From positions 1,991,501 through 2,055,500 of the forward strand of contig OZ023187.1 of NCBI GenBank assembly GCA_963995505.1: DNA of 64,000 bases, given 5' to 3'. The notes below the pieces were generated by a model. It was not told the DNA's origin. It saw nothing but the letters and a program-made list of their open reading frames with translations, and did not search any database. Source of the DNA: Hypericum androsaemum (Eukaryota; Streptophyta; Magnoliopsida; Malpighiales; Hypericaceae). Of this stretch, positions 1 to 14,903 are shown one piece after another (within the stretch, counting starts at the first letter, position 1; every line of letters starts with the position of its first letter). The position numbers were made by a program, and so were the translations under genes.

Positions 1-108
1 TGTTGCCGAAGTTCTGTCTTTACAATTCCTCATGATCAAGCCTATATTGCTTTGCAGGTTACTAATATTGTTGGAACAATGCTCAGCGGTACTCAGCAGC
101 GCCCTTAG
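1..108 (+). CDS. possible 3' end of a gene cut by the window edge
   Basis: An open frame runs from base 1 to a TAG at 106-108 (35 codons, ending Gly-Thr-Gln-Gln-Arg-Pro). The frame is protein-like and is followed by sequence that could be a 3' UTR. A CAG at 55-57 could be an in-frame codon or a splice acceptor. I do not recognise the protein, and the start lies outside the window. It could equally be a chance open frame. Confidence 0.3.
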   Translation, partial: CCRSSVFTIPHDQAYIALQVTNIVGTMLSGTQQRP

Positions 109-1490
109 AGCTGAGACATCTCTGCCGCGGATCGGATCGGAAAATTTTGAGTTTCTGATACTATGCTAACATTAAAGAGATTGGCTTCTGTACCTCACGC
201 ATTGCATCTATGTTTCTCTCAATTGTAGGCTCATTTTATTCTAGATAGAAAGTATCGGCAGTTTGAGCCGTTGGTCCTCTCTCAATAAGTTTTTCATGTC
301 TTGAAGTATTCTATTTTCTCCCTTGGTCATTTCATGGAATCTGCTATATGTAATGACAAAATTTATAGAGGAAAGATGTTTGTCATCTTGTCCTGACATC
401 TCCACCACTTTGCAAACCTGATTAGGATTAAATACATCCATTGTCACCTTTTTCCCCCCTTTTGGCGTCCATATAAATTGAGTCTCTGGCAGTTATTCCA
501 ACATTTGTTTGCCAATTTGGTCGAATTGTTGATGTTACCATGATAACGTACCCATTATTTTCTGGTATTTGTGTCATATACAAACAGGTAAATCGAGATC
601 TTTTGATCTCGAGATAATGTACATCGGCAACCAATGCGTCATAACTCTCAACTTGGTGTTCACTACAAATGCAAGATAATTGAATACCATACGAAAGTCA
701 ATTTGTCGAAAATTTGATTCAAATTCAAATCGGTTCAAAACAAATCTTAATTCATATTTGAATTCGCACAACAAATTTGGAGTGGAAAAATGGGGAGGGG
801 ATTTGCCGTTTATTCCCGTCACTCTCCCTCACATTCCCTTTAGTACCTAAGGTGAATGTATGACAATAAGAGAACTATGTGGCTTTTGATTTCTTAATAT
901 TTTTTTTGGATGAATGGAATATAAATTATAGTTTTGATACTTCGAATTTACCAAATTATAATTTAAAATTCGTAGTCACCCCCTGATGCAAAAAAATAAG
1001 AGGTCGACAAAATGTGCAACAGTGCAAGACATGGCCCGGACCTGGACTAGAGCTGGTCCAAAACTCCAGATTGGAATCGCATGTTCAGCAGCAAAATCGT
1101 GTCAAGCCCACATGTTGCTTTCCTCAAGCATAGCATACTTTACAGGTTACATTACTATGTGATGTGACCCGAAACCGCGTAATACTTGCGCGAAACAGTT
1201 CCTACTTGGAGTCTTTTTCCGTAGTGGGGTCAGATGGGCTAACAATTACGAGAATATGATCGGACCCCAGACAGGTAGTACTTTTCTCGAGAACTCCATT
1301 CTCGTAATTGTCAGCCATTCTGACCCCAGTAAGAAAAAAGGCTCTCCTACTTGTGGAACAACATTAATGTGATGGTGACTAGCCCTTTGTGAAAGCAACT
1401 TGAGCTCAAGATCCAATAAAAGAAAGCCAAGCATAGATTTTTAAAGCTGAGAGTGTTGGAATTGCAGAAAATAATGGCTATACATTTCTA
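109..1490. other. intergenic, 3' flank of the BSK gene
   Basis: No supported coding region. The short open frames on the - strand (241-822) have no recognisable protein features. The only structured element is the inverted repeat at 1208-1345. Confidence 0.6.
1208..1345. repeat. hairpin-forming inverted repeat near the BSK 3' end
   Basis: The left arm 1208-1255 and the reverse complement of the right arm 1298-1345 are both 48 bp and differ at about 8 positions. They are separated by a 42-nt loop, and weaker similarity continues outward. The best-conserved inner part contains the motif ACAATTACGAGAAT. The fold-back would be about 138 nt and lies about 150 bp beyond the BSK stop codon. It could be a MITE remnant or a young hairpin-RNA locus; no clear target-site duplication was found. 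Confidence 0.6.
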
Positions 1491-4430
<2,940 letters not shown>

Positions 4431-4772
4431 TTTTAGACTAAAGTTGCTTTATTAGACCAAATAAACTAAACCCAGAAAGGGGGGAACAGGAAAAAGAGCA
4501 GAAATTTAAGATAAGCAAGTTCCAAGTTTCATGTGTGCTTCATTGGAGTGGCAACTTACTGGGGGGGAGAGAGAGAGAGAGAGATATTTGTGGGAGAGAA
4601 AGAACAGAGCTAAAAAGGGAGCTTTTTGGATCCAAGGTCACTCTCTCTCTCTACACTTCATTATCAATGTACATTTTTCACCTCGCCTCTCTCTCTCTCT
4701 CAACCTTCATTACCTCCTCGTTTCTGCTACTTCAATTATTATTTTTAAACGGAAAATTTTGAAGAAAATAAC
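4431..4772 (-). promoter_or_regulatory. BSK 5' UTR and proximal promoter with GA/CT tracts
   Basis: The stretch upstream of the BSK start codon contains a GA tract at about 4567-4584 and CT tracts at about 4640-4652 and 4688-4702, common in plant 5' UTRs and core promoters. No TATA box or transcription start can be fixed from the sequence. The upstream edge is marked by a MITE. Confidence 0.4.
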
Positions 4773-4994
4773 GGGTTTTTTTCTGTTACAGAATCAAAGA
4801 ATTGTGAATCTGGTGTTTGGGATAAAAGTTTTGTAAATTTAGTGTCCACGTCGGAAGACAACCAGAAAAATTGTATATTGAATTAAGATACGACTTTTTT
4901 AGTAATATCCTATCAAGATACAATTTTTTAAGTCGTTTCTAACATCAGATTCACAATTTTTTGGTTCTGTAATATCACGCAGAAAAAAAAACCC
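4773..4994. mobile_element. MITE with 8-bp target-site duplication in the BSK upstream region
   Basis: This 222-bp element has terminal inverted repeats. The left end begins GGGTTTTTTTCTG and the reverse complement of the right end begins GGGTTTTTTTTTCTG. Both arms continue with a shared stretch reading AATTGTGAATCTG. It is flanked on both sides by the exact 8-bp direct repeat AAAATAAC (4765-4772 and 4995-5002). An 8-bp duplication is typical of hAT elements, although a MULE-type origin is not excluded. It has no coding capacity. It lies 340-560 bp upstream of the BSK start codon. Confidence 0.8.
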
Positions 4995-5002
4995 AAAATA
5001 AC

Positions 5003-7180
5003 AAAGAGAGAGTTCAGTTTCAGCTTGTTGTCTGAGAGTTCTAACTATTATAAAGGATTCCATTCTCGGTTTCTGCGCGTGATGTGCACGGACTATATCT
5101 CAAGTAACTGATGAGAGAATAGAATAGTAATACGATTAAATATTCTAGTTTAATTAGATATATCAAGTTCGACTCTTTAAAATATAGATAGATAAAATTT
5201 TGGTAGAAAATATAACGAAGTTAAATTAGCCGAGTATTAAATAACTAAGTATGTGAAGAATATCACGTGATTTTAGGAAGAAAATGATCAAAAAATTAAT
5301 AGATGGAAACTAACTAGTGTTAATTAGTCTCTTGACATTTTACAAATAAAACTGTGTAGTCCATCGACAGTGGACCCATTGTTCTAGCAATTATTCTGAT
5401 AACATGCTATAGAAAATGACAAAATTAGTCATCTATTAAGTTAAAATATAATGGACTAAAATATACTTAATCCTAATTGTTTTTTCTAAATGAGTGTTGG
5501 GAAGTGAAGATCAATCGCCGAATTGGGGTCGCGTGGCTTCAAGACATGGTGGGTTGGTTGGATAGTTGGACTGGGGGAGAGTATAAGTATTGTGGTGGGT
5601 CAAAGTCAACAAAACCAGCATTTGAATTGGAACATGTGTAATAGAGGAAACTTATTTATTAGGCAAAGTTGCACTTATGGATTGTTGTTATTATTAACAT
5701 TTGTTATCCGGATATCAAATTCGAGTCGGACAAAATTTTTCTAATTACTCTAATTGTAAGATTTATAGTTAATTTTTATAATATGAATCAGTAACTACTT
5801 AGAACTACTACTTTCAATTACTGGAAATCCACACACCATAGATTTATGGTGGTGGATACATAATTAGCAGGATTTTATATAAGTTACAATTACCCAATTG
5901 ATTTGCCAAATGATATTAATACATATGCCTTACCAAAATGAAAGACCAACACCAAGTTTAATAACGCTTAGGCTCCGTTTGTTTCACTTGTAAATATTTT
6001 TATATTTTTTCGTGCTCAAACAAACATGGTAAAAATGCAGCAAAAATATTTTTCCCCTGGTGAAAATAACTGTTTAACTTGGTGAAAAATAACTTTCTAT
6101 AAATTGGAAGTCAGTTTTCATGATATAATAATAATTTGTGGTCTCCACCCTACAATTTGGAGGAGTTGAACTATAATATAGGTTTGGGAATTCGCATAAT
6201 CAATTGAGGATCTTTTTATCATAAAGTTGCTTTCATAAATGAGATAGAGGGATAAAAAGGTTATATACTTTGGGGCACAGTAATTAAATGAGTATAGTCA
6301 AAATTTTGTCAGTCTCGGAGTCAAAAAGGAAGCTGCCTATTCTTTTTTTAACCAACATTACTATACTTATAAAAAATGATCAATCTAAAATTAAATAACA
6401 TTTTATAATTTAATCAGAGTTAACGAATTTGAGTCTTGCAAATGCAACTGTTACATCTCAAACATGGTAGGGAGCTAAAGTTTTTCTCTTCTATGATCTT
6501 TTCTTACTTGAAGTCCTGAATTATATTAATCAACTAAATGAATGTTTGGGTGATTAAAAAAATCAAATAACATCAGATTTTGTAAAACTTTTCTTATACA
6601 GTACATCTATTTGCAAGATTCATACTAAAAACACATTCACCACAAAAAGTAAACTCAAAAACATTATTCTAAATTATCAAAATCACTTGCTTAAAACAAC
6701 CATACAAAAATTAACGAGAATTTCTTATACAATATATTATTAGTCATATCGTACTGCTTTGTGACAAAATTCGACTTCGAATAGTAGGGTAAAAGAAGCC
6801 TAGCCCACTTTCTCACGTTCCGCAGATGTCAACTAAGCAGATTGAATAATTGGCAATTACCTTAACCGGCGAATCCAATGTAAGAGTAAAAAAAATTAAA
6901 ATTTTATATTCATCCAAAAGTGTCCAGAATATATAATTACATCAAAGAATGTCGCCTACAGTACTAAATAGACATTCATCATAGTTCATGAAGAGCGCCA
7001 TCTACGTATATAATTCCCATGGTCTCCAAGGGACCGTGAAGCCAAATCTATCCTAAACTTCGCCAAAAACAAGGTAAAAGCATACAAGTATCGCTCAACA
7101 ATAGATTTACCTTGCTCACCTACAACACTTCAAGTTTACCATTTTCCCATTTTCCCAAATTGCATCCCTAATTCATTGAA
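5003..7180. other. AT-rich intergenic region
   Basis: No gene is supported. The 73-codon frame at 5523-5744 has no recognisable features. A sequence reading GGCTCCGTTTGTTTC near 5971 resembles the start of some plant TIR elements, but no matching far end was found. Confidence 0.5.
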
Positions 7181-7202
7181 AGATATTGGGGGCCTTCGCA
7201 TT

Positions 7203-7445
7203 TCAAGTCATTCCCATTCGACTGGCCAAATCCAAAGCACGATTTGCTCGCTCTAGCTCCTGTTCTTCTCGCACATCCCGCACCGCATCACATTCCACGG
7301 TTTCAGCTAACACCGGGGTAGTAGGGGCCTCCTTGTGCGAAGCTTTTATAGTTATGGACCGCATCGGGATCTTTTTAAGTGATGTTGCTTTGCTTGTCGA
7401 CTTCCTAATCCGGGAACTTGATCTTGTTGATGTTTGTAGATCTTC
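7203..7445 (-). other. exon-like open frame of unknown identity
   Basis: On the - strand an 80-codon frame follows a possible acceptor (TTGGTTAG before 7445) and ends at a TGA at 7203-7205. The translation is hydrophilic: a basic Ser/Arg-rich first half, then an acidic, helix-prone tail (motif ALDLASRMGMT at the end). This composition is more protein-like than the surrounding AT-rich DNA. I do not recognise it, no upstream exon could be joined with confidence, and it may be a gene remnant. Confidence 0.3.
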
Positions 7446-8904
7446 CTAACCAATGTAAGAGTACTTAGGGTGTCCAAATCCAACCATTGGGAAAAAGAAA
7501 CGATAACTATGTTTTCGTGCACTCGACCTGTCTACATCGGCTCCTTTCCGGTGATTAAAAAAGTGACATATTCCTAATCCTTCTCTGCTTTCCTTAATTA
7601 AAAATGATAAGGGGTGTCCATGCCAGATCTCACTCCAAGTGAATGCATGTTGACTCGGCTCTGACGAGTCATAACTCATAAGACTCTAATGGTGTTCAAA
7701 TTCAGTAAAAAGAACTTGTTTTTTTATAATTTGATTCGATTCAAATTTGAATTAGTAATTTTATAACTCTTGGAATACCAGTTGTGTTGTGTTGTTCGGC
7801 CAACAATTTGTGGTCCTCTCGTATATGCTACCACATACAACGACTGGTTTAGAATTGATTACGGCCGCGATGTTTGTTTATCATATTGACAAAATTTTGA
7901 AATTTTGATTATCAAAATTAAAATATTTGTTCTCGATATATTGTTCAAGATAATTAGAGTAATGTTACTTGGACCAACTTTTTTGTTTAATATTGCTTGC
8001 TTTCAATTTTTATCTAATAACTCAAATCATTAAATAAGAACTAAGACACACTGAGATCACACAGGAGTAGTGAGCTCACTCCTTTCCCTACTTGTATCCA
8101 TCTTGACCAGCAATTTGGATTAGAGAACTTTTGTTTAATTAATGATCTTGTTTTAATAATTACAAGATGCTAAAGCAACAGACAATATTTGTCTAATGCT
8201 GAGAAGAAATTCCATACTTTCTAATAGAATAATTTTTTCGAACTTCTAATATTTTAATCGTTATGTCCTAAAAATAGTTGACTCGTCTAATATTGTAATT
8301 TACGGAAAAGATATTCCCTACTTTCCGTAGACATACCTTGTAAGCAATGCAACCACACCTTATAAGCAACTATCTCGAGCGTAAAAAAGCTACCAATTAA
8401 TTATTAATTGGGATGTCCAATCAAACTTTTGGAGACGTCGACAGTAGAGAAAATTGCTTTATTTTTTGATCAAGTTAATTAATTTATTAGACCTCCATTA
8501 TTAAACACTGAAAGAAAAATGGTGGTTTGTTGGCAGACAACATGTCTACGATATGACAAATTGCGATAAACTTTGAATAACCAGTTCCAAAAGTAGTGTT
8601 GTTGAACAAACATAACTTAATTTCCATATCAAACTAAAAAAATTGAAGTTATGTATCATTTCTTAATATCAATTTAAATAAAATTTATTTGATAAAAATT
8701 TGCACCAATATATTAAATAAAGATCACACCACAACGATATACTATGACACGGAATTCCGTATCTAATAACGAGCCTGATTTTGCCTCTCGTGTTAGATGT
8801 TTTGGTGGAAGATAACCCCTAGTAGATAATGGAGAGCCGGGATGGAATAATTAAAAAAAATCATTTACAAAAAAAAGTGCAGGGGCAGGACAAGAAATGG
8901 ATCA
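7446..8904. other. intergenic region without recognised features
   Basis: AT-rich DNA with scattered homopolymers. The 77-codon - strand frame at 7446-7679 has no recognisable domain. Nothing else is supported. Confidence 0.5.
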
Positions 8905-8913
8905 AATGATTAT

Positions 8914-9985
8914 GGAAAAATTATTCTCTAATTTTTTAAATTTGTTTAAATATACTCAAAAGTCTTCCTGTTTACAAAATACACACCGTCATTCCTCGTA
9001 TTTTATTTTATTATACTTTCGAGTCCCTAGCGCACGTTAGCAGCTCTTTTTTTATTTTTAACAATAAAATGACCAAAATATCCTTAGAACAAAAAATAAA
9101 AAACTGCTGACATCATCTCTTCTTCTTCCTCCTAAAAACCCTCCACCGACACATTTAATTTCCCATTAAACAACCAATTAGGCGACCCATCCAGGCGTCC
9201 TCCAACCTGAAGGTCGTCGTCAGCGGAGAACGAGGGAAGAACGCTCAGCCCGGACGGGGGCCGACTGTGGATGCAACCGCGAGAACGACCCTGCAGCCTG
9301 GAGGGCCGGGACCCGATCTTGCGGAGGCCTCGAGATGAGGCACGACGAGGACGATGACGAAAGGATGCCACAGAGGACTCGGGACAAGGCAGACGATGTC
9401 GTCGCAGTAGGTTTCTGGAAGAAGTGGGAGTTGGGGCGGGGTGGGGGAGGAGAATTCGGTGGAGAAGATGTCATCCTCGTCGGGTTCTAATTTCTGTGAC
9501 GCGTGAGATGGAGGAAGACGGCGGGCTTGAGCGGAGAGATGGCAGGCTCGATTTGTCTCCATGGCCGTCGTCGATCCGACGACGTTGGTTCTTCCCGGCG
9601 ATGATGCAGCGGACCCCCTGGAGGTGGTCGAACACGTCAATTTTCTTCGTCGCGAGGTCGATCCTCCCCGTGCGGCACCGTCTCAAGCTCGATCTGAGAT
9701 GTGGGGAATTGCTTTTAATTGATTTTAGATGTAAGGAATCTGTTATTAAATTGATGAAGAAGATGATAGAGATGAGTTATTGATTTTTCATGAAGAATGA
9801 GAGATGATGTCACCATTTTTTTAAATTTAAGGATATTTTTGTCATTCTAATGACAAAAAAAAAACTCATTGAGGGACCCGAAAGTATAATAAAATCAAAC
9901 AAGAGGAACGTCGGCGTGTATTTTACAAATAAGGGGCCTTTTAGTATATTTAAGCAAACTCCAAGGACTAGAGAGTAATTTCTCC
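8914..9985. mobile_element. Pack-MULE-like element with a GC-rich captured insert
   Basis: This 1072-bp element has long terminal inverted repeats of roughly 200 bp. The left end starts GGAAAAATTATTCTCT and the reverse complement of the right end starts GGAGAAATTACTCTCT; similarity continues through shared blocks such as TTTAAATATACT and AAAATACAC. It is bounded by the exact 9-bp direct repeat AATGATTAT (8905-8913 and 9986-9994), the duplication length typical of Mutator-like elements. The AT-rich arms enclose a strikingly GC-rich core (about 9190-9710). Open frames lie on the - strand (9245-9640, 131 codons; 9471-9686, 71 codons) and on the + strand (9424-9783). The core looks like captured host gene sequence, but I cannot name the donor. 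No transposase is present. Confidence 0.82.
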
Positions 9986-9994
9986 AATGATTAT

Positions 9995-11334
9995 TCTCTT
10001 TCCATCAATTCAACTGCTGGACAGCGAGACAAAAGTTCCCAGTTAAAATTGACTAAAACACGGCCCATTTGCTATCCATCATTCAGCATCATGCACAAGA
10101 ACAGCCTCGTCACTACAAATCTTAGCCAACACTTATAATACAATAGATTATTGGAGGCAACTGATATGAATAATAAAAATTTAATTTTTTTCAAATATGT
10201 TTTTTCTAAAAGGTAAGTATATTTAAGAGTTATGGCATATACATCCTACTTAGTGTGATATTCGTCTTGTCATGGAACAAACGGAGTTGCAACTGCCAGT
10301 TTTTTAAATATGTTGTCAAATTCGAGTCTTTTGTATTGTCAAATTCGAATCTTATAAATAGAGTAGTCATCAATCATCACTTGATATTAATAGATTAATC
10401 TGACATGTATACATTTAAGGTGTTGCTTGCCTGGGACAAACCCGTCCTAAAAAGACTACTATCTTCGGGTTGTATCGCCTATTGGAGATCATCTCTTGGC
10501 CGCACCATGTGTGCACTGTTGTGCAGACTGTTAGCTGATATTGTGTTTAGCAAGTTCTCCGTTAGGTGTTTCTTGACATGCTCTACTTCCAGTTTGGAGA
10601 TTAATTCGATTTCAGAAGCTGACGTCTGGTCCAAGACGAACAATCTCTTTATCTTGCAACTTTGTCTTTTAATTATGAAATATGTGAAAATAGTTTGTGT
10701 TGTAATCGGGCTACTCGACTCTGCTATCTACTTAAGCTTCTATTATTAACAAAAGACTAATACACCAACAACTTCAAGAAAAAGAATTATTCTCAAGAGC
10801 AAAAATGGCGTATGTCACCTCTTAAAATTCAAATATTTTATTAATATTTTATCGTTGGATTCGCCCCCTCTCTGCAAAAAAGGAATCTGCAGTAGGGAAC
10901 CATATTTTGGTGAATGGTTCTAGAAATGGCCATGACCATCTTGAAACATAATGTGATATACATATTTTTCGAAACTATCCGATATTCAAACATTTTAATA
11001 TACTGAATAATTCAAGCTTAAATTTATTGATAACATAAAAAAATACTTTAATATTTTTTAGTTAATTTTATCAATTCTATGTACAGTGATTTTATTAAAT
11101 AGCCTGACATCTATGCCCTAACACCACAAAAAAAGGGAACGAGTAGCTTTTCCCGAAGCACAGACACTGAGGATGCTGCTGTGGATCTGCTTTGGAACTT
11201 TAAACTAAACTATTGGGAAAACCAGGAAGTCCTTGGGCTTGGTGGGTTAGGAAGCATAAAATTATGTTTATTGGTGATCTAGTCTACCTGATCATCGAAT
11301 AAAAAATTAATTTTTCTCTCATCAATCCGGTTAC
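9995..11334. other. intergenic; possible solo LTR at about 10421-10770
   Basis: A segment beginning TGTTGCTTGCCTGG (10421) and ending ACACCAACA (about 10770) has the TGTTG...CAACA ends of a copia LTR, with a promoter-like and termination-like middle. No target-site duplication was seen, so this is tentative. The 114-codon + frame at 10405-10749 overlaps it and is not considered a gene. The rest is AT-rich and featureless. Confidence 0.3.
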
Positions 11335-11530
11335 TAAATAAATAGGGTTTTTTTTCTGGGGGCGTTGAATTTTCTAGCAAATCTCAAAAGGGGTTGTCAA
11401 AAAAAAATTCATGTCTGAGGTTGTGTCTGAAACCGCACAAAATCATGAGATTTTTGTCTGAAACTGCACAATTTTGTGCAAAAACTTTTTTTGGTTTTTG
11501 TTGGAGCCAGGAAAAAAAATATAGTACTTT

Positions 11531-11592
11531 CAGTGAGATTCGAACTCTACACCTCCCACTTAATAAAGTGATGCTCTAACCAACTAAGCTTG
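11531..11592 (-). repeat. tRNA-like module, left arm of the foldback element
   Basis: Read on the - strand, this has an A-box-like word (AAGCTTAGTTGG), a self-complementary centre (ACTTTATTAAGT) where the anticodon stem would be, and a good B-box (GAGTTCGAATC). Spacing resembles a tRNA, but the acceptor stem is not evident. It is tRNA-derived or SINE-like rather than a functional tRNA gene. It points outward, to the left. Confidence 0.55.
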
Positions 11593-12126
11593 AGAACTCA
11601 TTCACTATACCTTTAAAATAAATTATATATTATATATCGGACTTTTGCATTTATACTTATTACAATGAGTAAATTCTATATCAATTTAATATAATTTAAT
11701 AGATGAGAACAATGCTCTCAAATTTTTGGTATATTATTTATGCTCTTAAATTTAATAGATAAGTTAATATAATTTTATACAATGAGTGGTATATTACAAT
11801 GTAGAACAAATTTAATTTGGTATATTATTTATGTTCTCAAATTTAATAAATAAGTTAATATAATTTTATACAATGAGTGGTATATTACAATGTAGAATAA
11901 ATTTAATAGAGCATTGTTCTCATCTATTAAATTATATTAACTTGATATAGAATATAATGTTCGAATTCCGTAGCTAAGTAGAGAATTAAATAAATTTATA
12001 TTTGGTTAATTAATTTTTTTGAAAGGTTGGTTAGTTTTGTTGATGGCATTTTGTAAAAGTATAAATGCATTAGTCCGTATTGATATATTATATAATTTAT
12101 TTTAAAGGTGTAGACAATGATTTCTT

Positions 12127-12190
12127 GTAGTTTAGTTGGTTATAGTATCACTTTACTAAGTGGGATGTGTGGAGTTCGAATCTTACCAAA
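12127..12190 (+). repeat. tRNA-like module, right arm of the foldback element
   Basis: On the + strand this shows an A-box-like TAGTTTAGTTGG, a self-complementary anticodon-stem region and the B-box GAGTTCGAATC. It is the inverted counterpart of the module in the left arm and points outward, to the right. It is too degenerate in the stems to call a tRNA gene. Confidence 0.55.
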
Positions 12191-12448
12191 AGTATTATAT
12201 TTTTCTTAGATTTTATCCCTGGCTCCACTTTGACGGCTCGGCTCCAACTAAAACAAAATTTTTTTTTTTACAAAACCGCACGATTTTGTGCCTTTTTTCA
12301 CAAAAATTGCATGATTTTGTGCAAATAAAACTGCACGAATTTGTGCAGTTTCAGACACAACCCCAGACAAGAAAATTTTTTTCTGACAATTCTCTTTTGA
12401 GATTTGTCAAAAAATTCGACGCCCCCAGGAAAAAAACCTAAATAAATA

Positions 12449-14894
12449 ATTAGTTTCTCTCTTATCAACATACAACCCAACCCAACCCAACCCAACCTTT
12501 TTATAATTTATCAACGGCCCAATCCAACTCAAACTTCTAATTAAATAATTAATTTTTCTCTCATACACATACATGTATTAGCTATATGAATTTTTATATA
12601 GAATAGAAAAATCGAGCTATTTTTATAAGAAATTGAAAAATATGAATCGAAAATATTAGGCACTATTTATATAGAATTGAAAATTACTAATTTTTATATT
12701 TATATTTATTATTTTATTATAAGATAATTTTAATTTTTATAACAACACAAATAATATCCACGAGTATCTATTTCAACGAATAATATTGTGTCATGTGTTT
12801 AGAATATGATTAAGATTAAAAAAATAGGTCGATTGGCAATTGGCCAGGCGACTCGATCACCCAATTGGCCACCATTTTTATTTTTTTATTTGTTCTTTGT
12901 CTTCTTGTGGCGGTCGATTGGTATCGATCACCAATAAAGATAGCCTAAGAGCGTATTTATTGAATTTTTTTATCCGAACAAAGCATGATTATGAAGAGTG
13001 GAAAAATTGAACAAAATCTGAATTTTAGTGAAATATTGTTCTCATGACTTGAAATTGAAATCTCTAATTAAGTTAAACTCTAAGTAGTTTTTTAGGCAAA
13101 ATATTTTCATATATTTAGAAGTGTTAAAATAAATTCGATATCTATTTCAGGAAAAAAACCGTATTCTGAAAATCCTATCAAAACGAATGACTTCGAAAAT
13201 ATATGTTTCAACATTAATTAACTGCTAGATCAATGCCTTGGTGGTTAAAAAAAAGAGCTGCAAACTAAAATACTTGATAAATTATCCTCATCGTGCATTC
13301 ATTGTGTCCAAAGATCATTTTAGTTTCATACATAGGATTAAAAAAAAAGCAATAATTTTTTTGAACAACAAAATTAAAATAGTAACCAATGGTGGTAGTA
13401 AGATTTTTTTTATATCACCCGATATCTAGACGCTTATTACACCGACTAATGCAGGTTCGAGTCGGGTATAACCTTTAAATGACGATAAAGTTCTTCCTAA
13501 CAAATATTTAACGCTATTGTATTTCTAATTAATAAAACGAAGGGTTGTAATAAGCATTATTTTCGAGACAGTGGTCCGACAAGTGGTCGGACCGGTTGGA
13601 TCACGAAACAGAAGGGTTAGGGGGTCAAAAAATATGGTCAGAATGCCAACCTTGCGAACCAGAAATTTTCCAGTCGGACCAGATGGTTGGACCAGAAAAA
13701 TGACCCAGAAAATCCCAGTTCATTAGATTTTGGGCAAAAAAGTAAAAAATCGAGCCTAAACTTACCGAATTTTGCCATTTTCTTTCTGAATTTCAACCCT
13801 AAAATTTAAAAAACTTCCCCAAACATGTATTTGATTCTATCTGTGCATGTATTTCATTAATTTTGGAGGTGTGAGTGTAATTACATATACGACTATACAT
13901 ATATATATATATTTAAATTTTTTGATTTTAAAAAAAATCCGGTCTGACCGGCAGTTTAACCGGTCCGATCGGTTGACCCAGAGTTCGGAAGAAAATCCGG
14001 GTTGAGCTCCGGGTCGTTTTTGAAAACAATGGTAATAAGTTGGTGAAGTGTTTTTTGTAAAAAAGACGAGAACATTAAACCATCAGAAACCCATTTATGG
14101 TTTGCTGCAAGGGAAAAGGGAAAGCTAGGAGAGGAAAATGGAGAAAGTAAGAGAACCATTTTAAGGAAGAAGTGAAGTGAGAAAAGAGGAACTTCCAGTT
14201 TCTTATTTGGGTAAGCCTGGAACTGCTGCAGAAGATAGCGTGCAGCTACTGAACCAGACCTTGTAAATATTATTACAGGCCTGCAAGAGCTGGACAGGGA
14301 GGCGCACGTTGGAACAATATTGACGTCTTCGTTATTTTTCCGATGACATTCACCATCTCGTATTTAAAGTCAAGCACTATTGTATCATATTCTCAATTAT
14401 ATTTTTGCATTCGTAAAATTTGAGCTCCTTACTACTTCGATTGATTCTCGTTAGTAACATGGGTTTAATTTGAGCAGGAGGGGAAGCAAAAGGAAAAATG
14501 GTTCAGTTCTTTTTATGTGGAAGATTCGAAGCCGAAGACTACCATGTGATGTTATACTGTTGATGTTGCTGTCTCCAACTTCCTAATAAAAGTAAGGGTG
14601 CGTTTGGTCCTGCCTGAATCGGGACTGCAACTAATTTAAGAGCGAGTAAAATTCGGATGGAACCGAAAATTTGAATCGTACTGAATCGAATTTTTGGTTC
14701 TAGTCTAGAACCAAAGCGAATTGGGTTCAGTTTGATTCCAGAATTTCAATGTTTTGGGTGAAATTAAGAGTTCGTTAGATCATATTGCTTCTATAAATAG
14801 GAATGAGAATTAAAGTTTTTTAGTCTTAGCTTTGATTGTGCTGGCAAACTACATATATCCTATGTCCTAAATTCTCAATTCCTATTACATGTTA
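12449..14894. other. intergenic, AT-rich
   Basis: No supported gene. Segments rich in GGTCCGACCGGTT-like words occur at about 13570-13700 and 13935-13990 and look like decayed repeat sequence. The - strand frame at 13956-14159 overlaps one of these and is not convincing as a gene. Confidence 0.5.
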
Positions 14895-14903
14895 TAGATA
14901 TTA

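Larger units (their letters stand above)
11345..12438. mobile_element. foldback TIR element with tRNA-like modules in both arms
   Basis: This element of about 1.09 kb is almost entirely an imperfect inverted repeat. The left arm is about 11345-11718 and the right arm about 11908-12438. The ends read GGTTTTTTT...CTGGGGGCG on both sides. A 10-bp direct repeat TAAATAAATA flanks it (11335-11344 and 12439-12448), consistent with a Mutator-like insertion. The centre has a tandem duplication with a 91-bp period (starting at 11728 and 11819). Each arm carries short repeats of a GCACAAAATCGTGC-like word and one tRNA-like module. There is no transposase frame, so it must be mobilised in trans or be inactive. 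Confidence 0.75.

Noticed and set aside
5971..6300. a MITE starting GGCTCCGTTTGTTTC
   Set aside because: No matching inverted end or target-site duplication could be found downstream.
11531..12190. calling the tRNA-like modules functional tRNA genes
   Set aside because: B-boxes are good but acceptor stems and full cloverleaf pairing are not evident, and both sit inside a foldback element.
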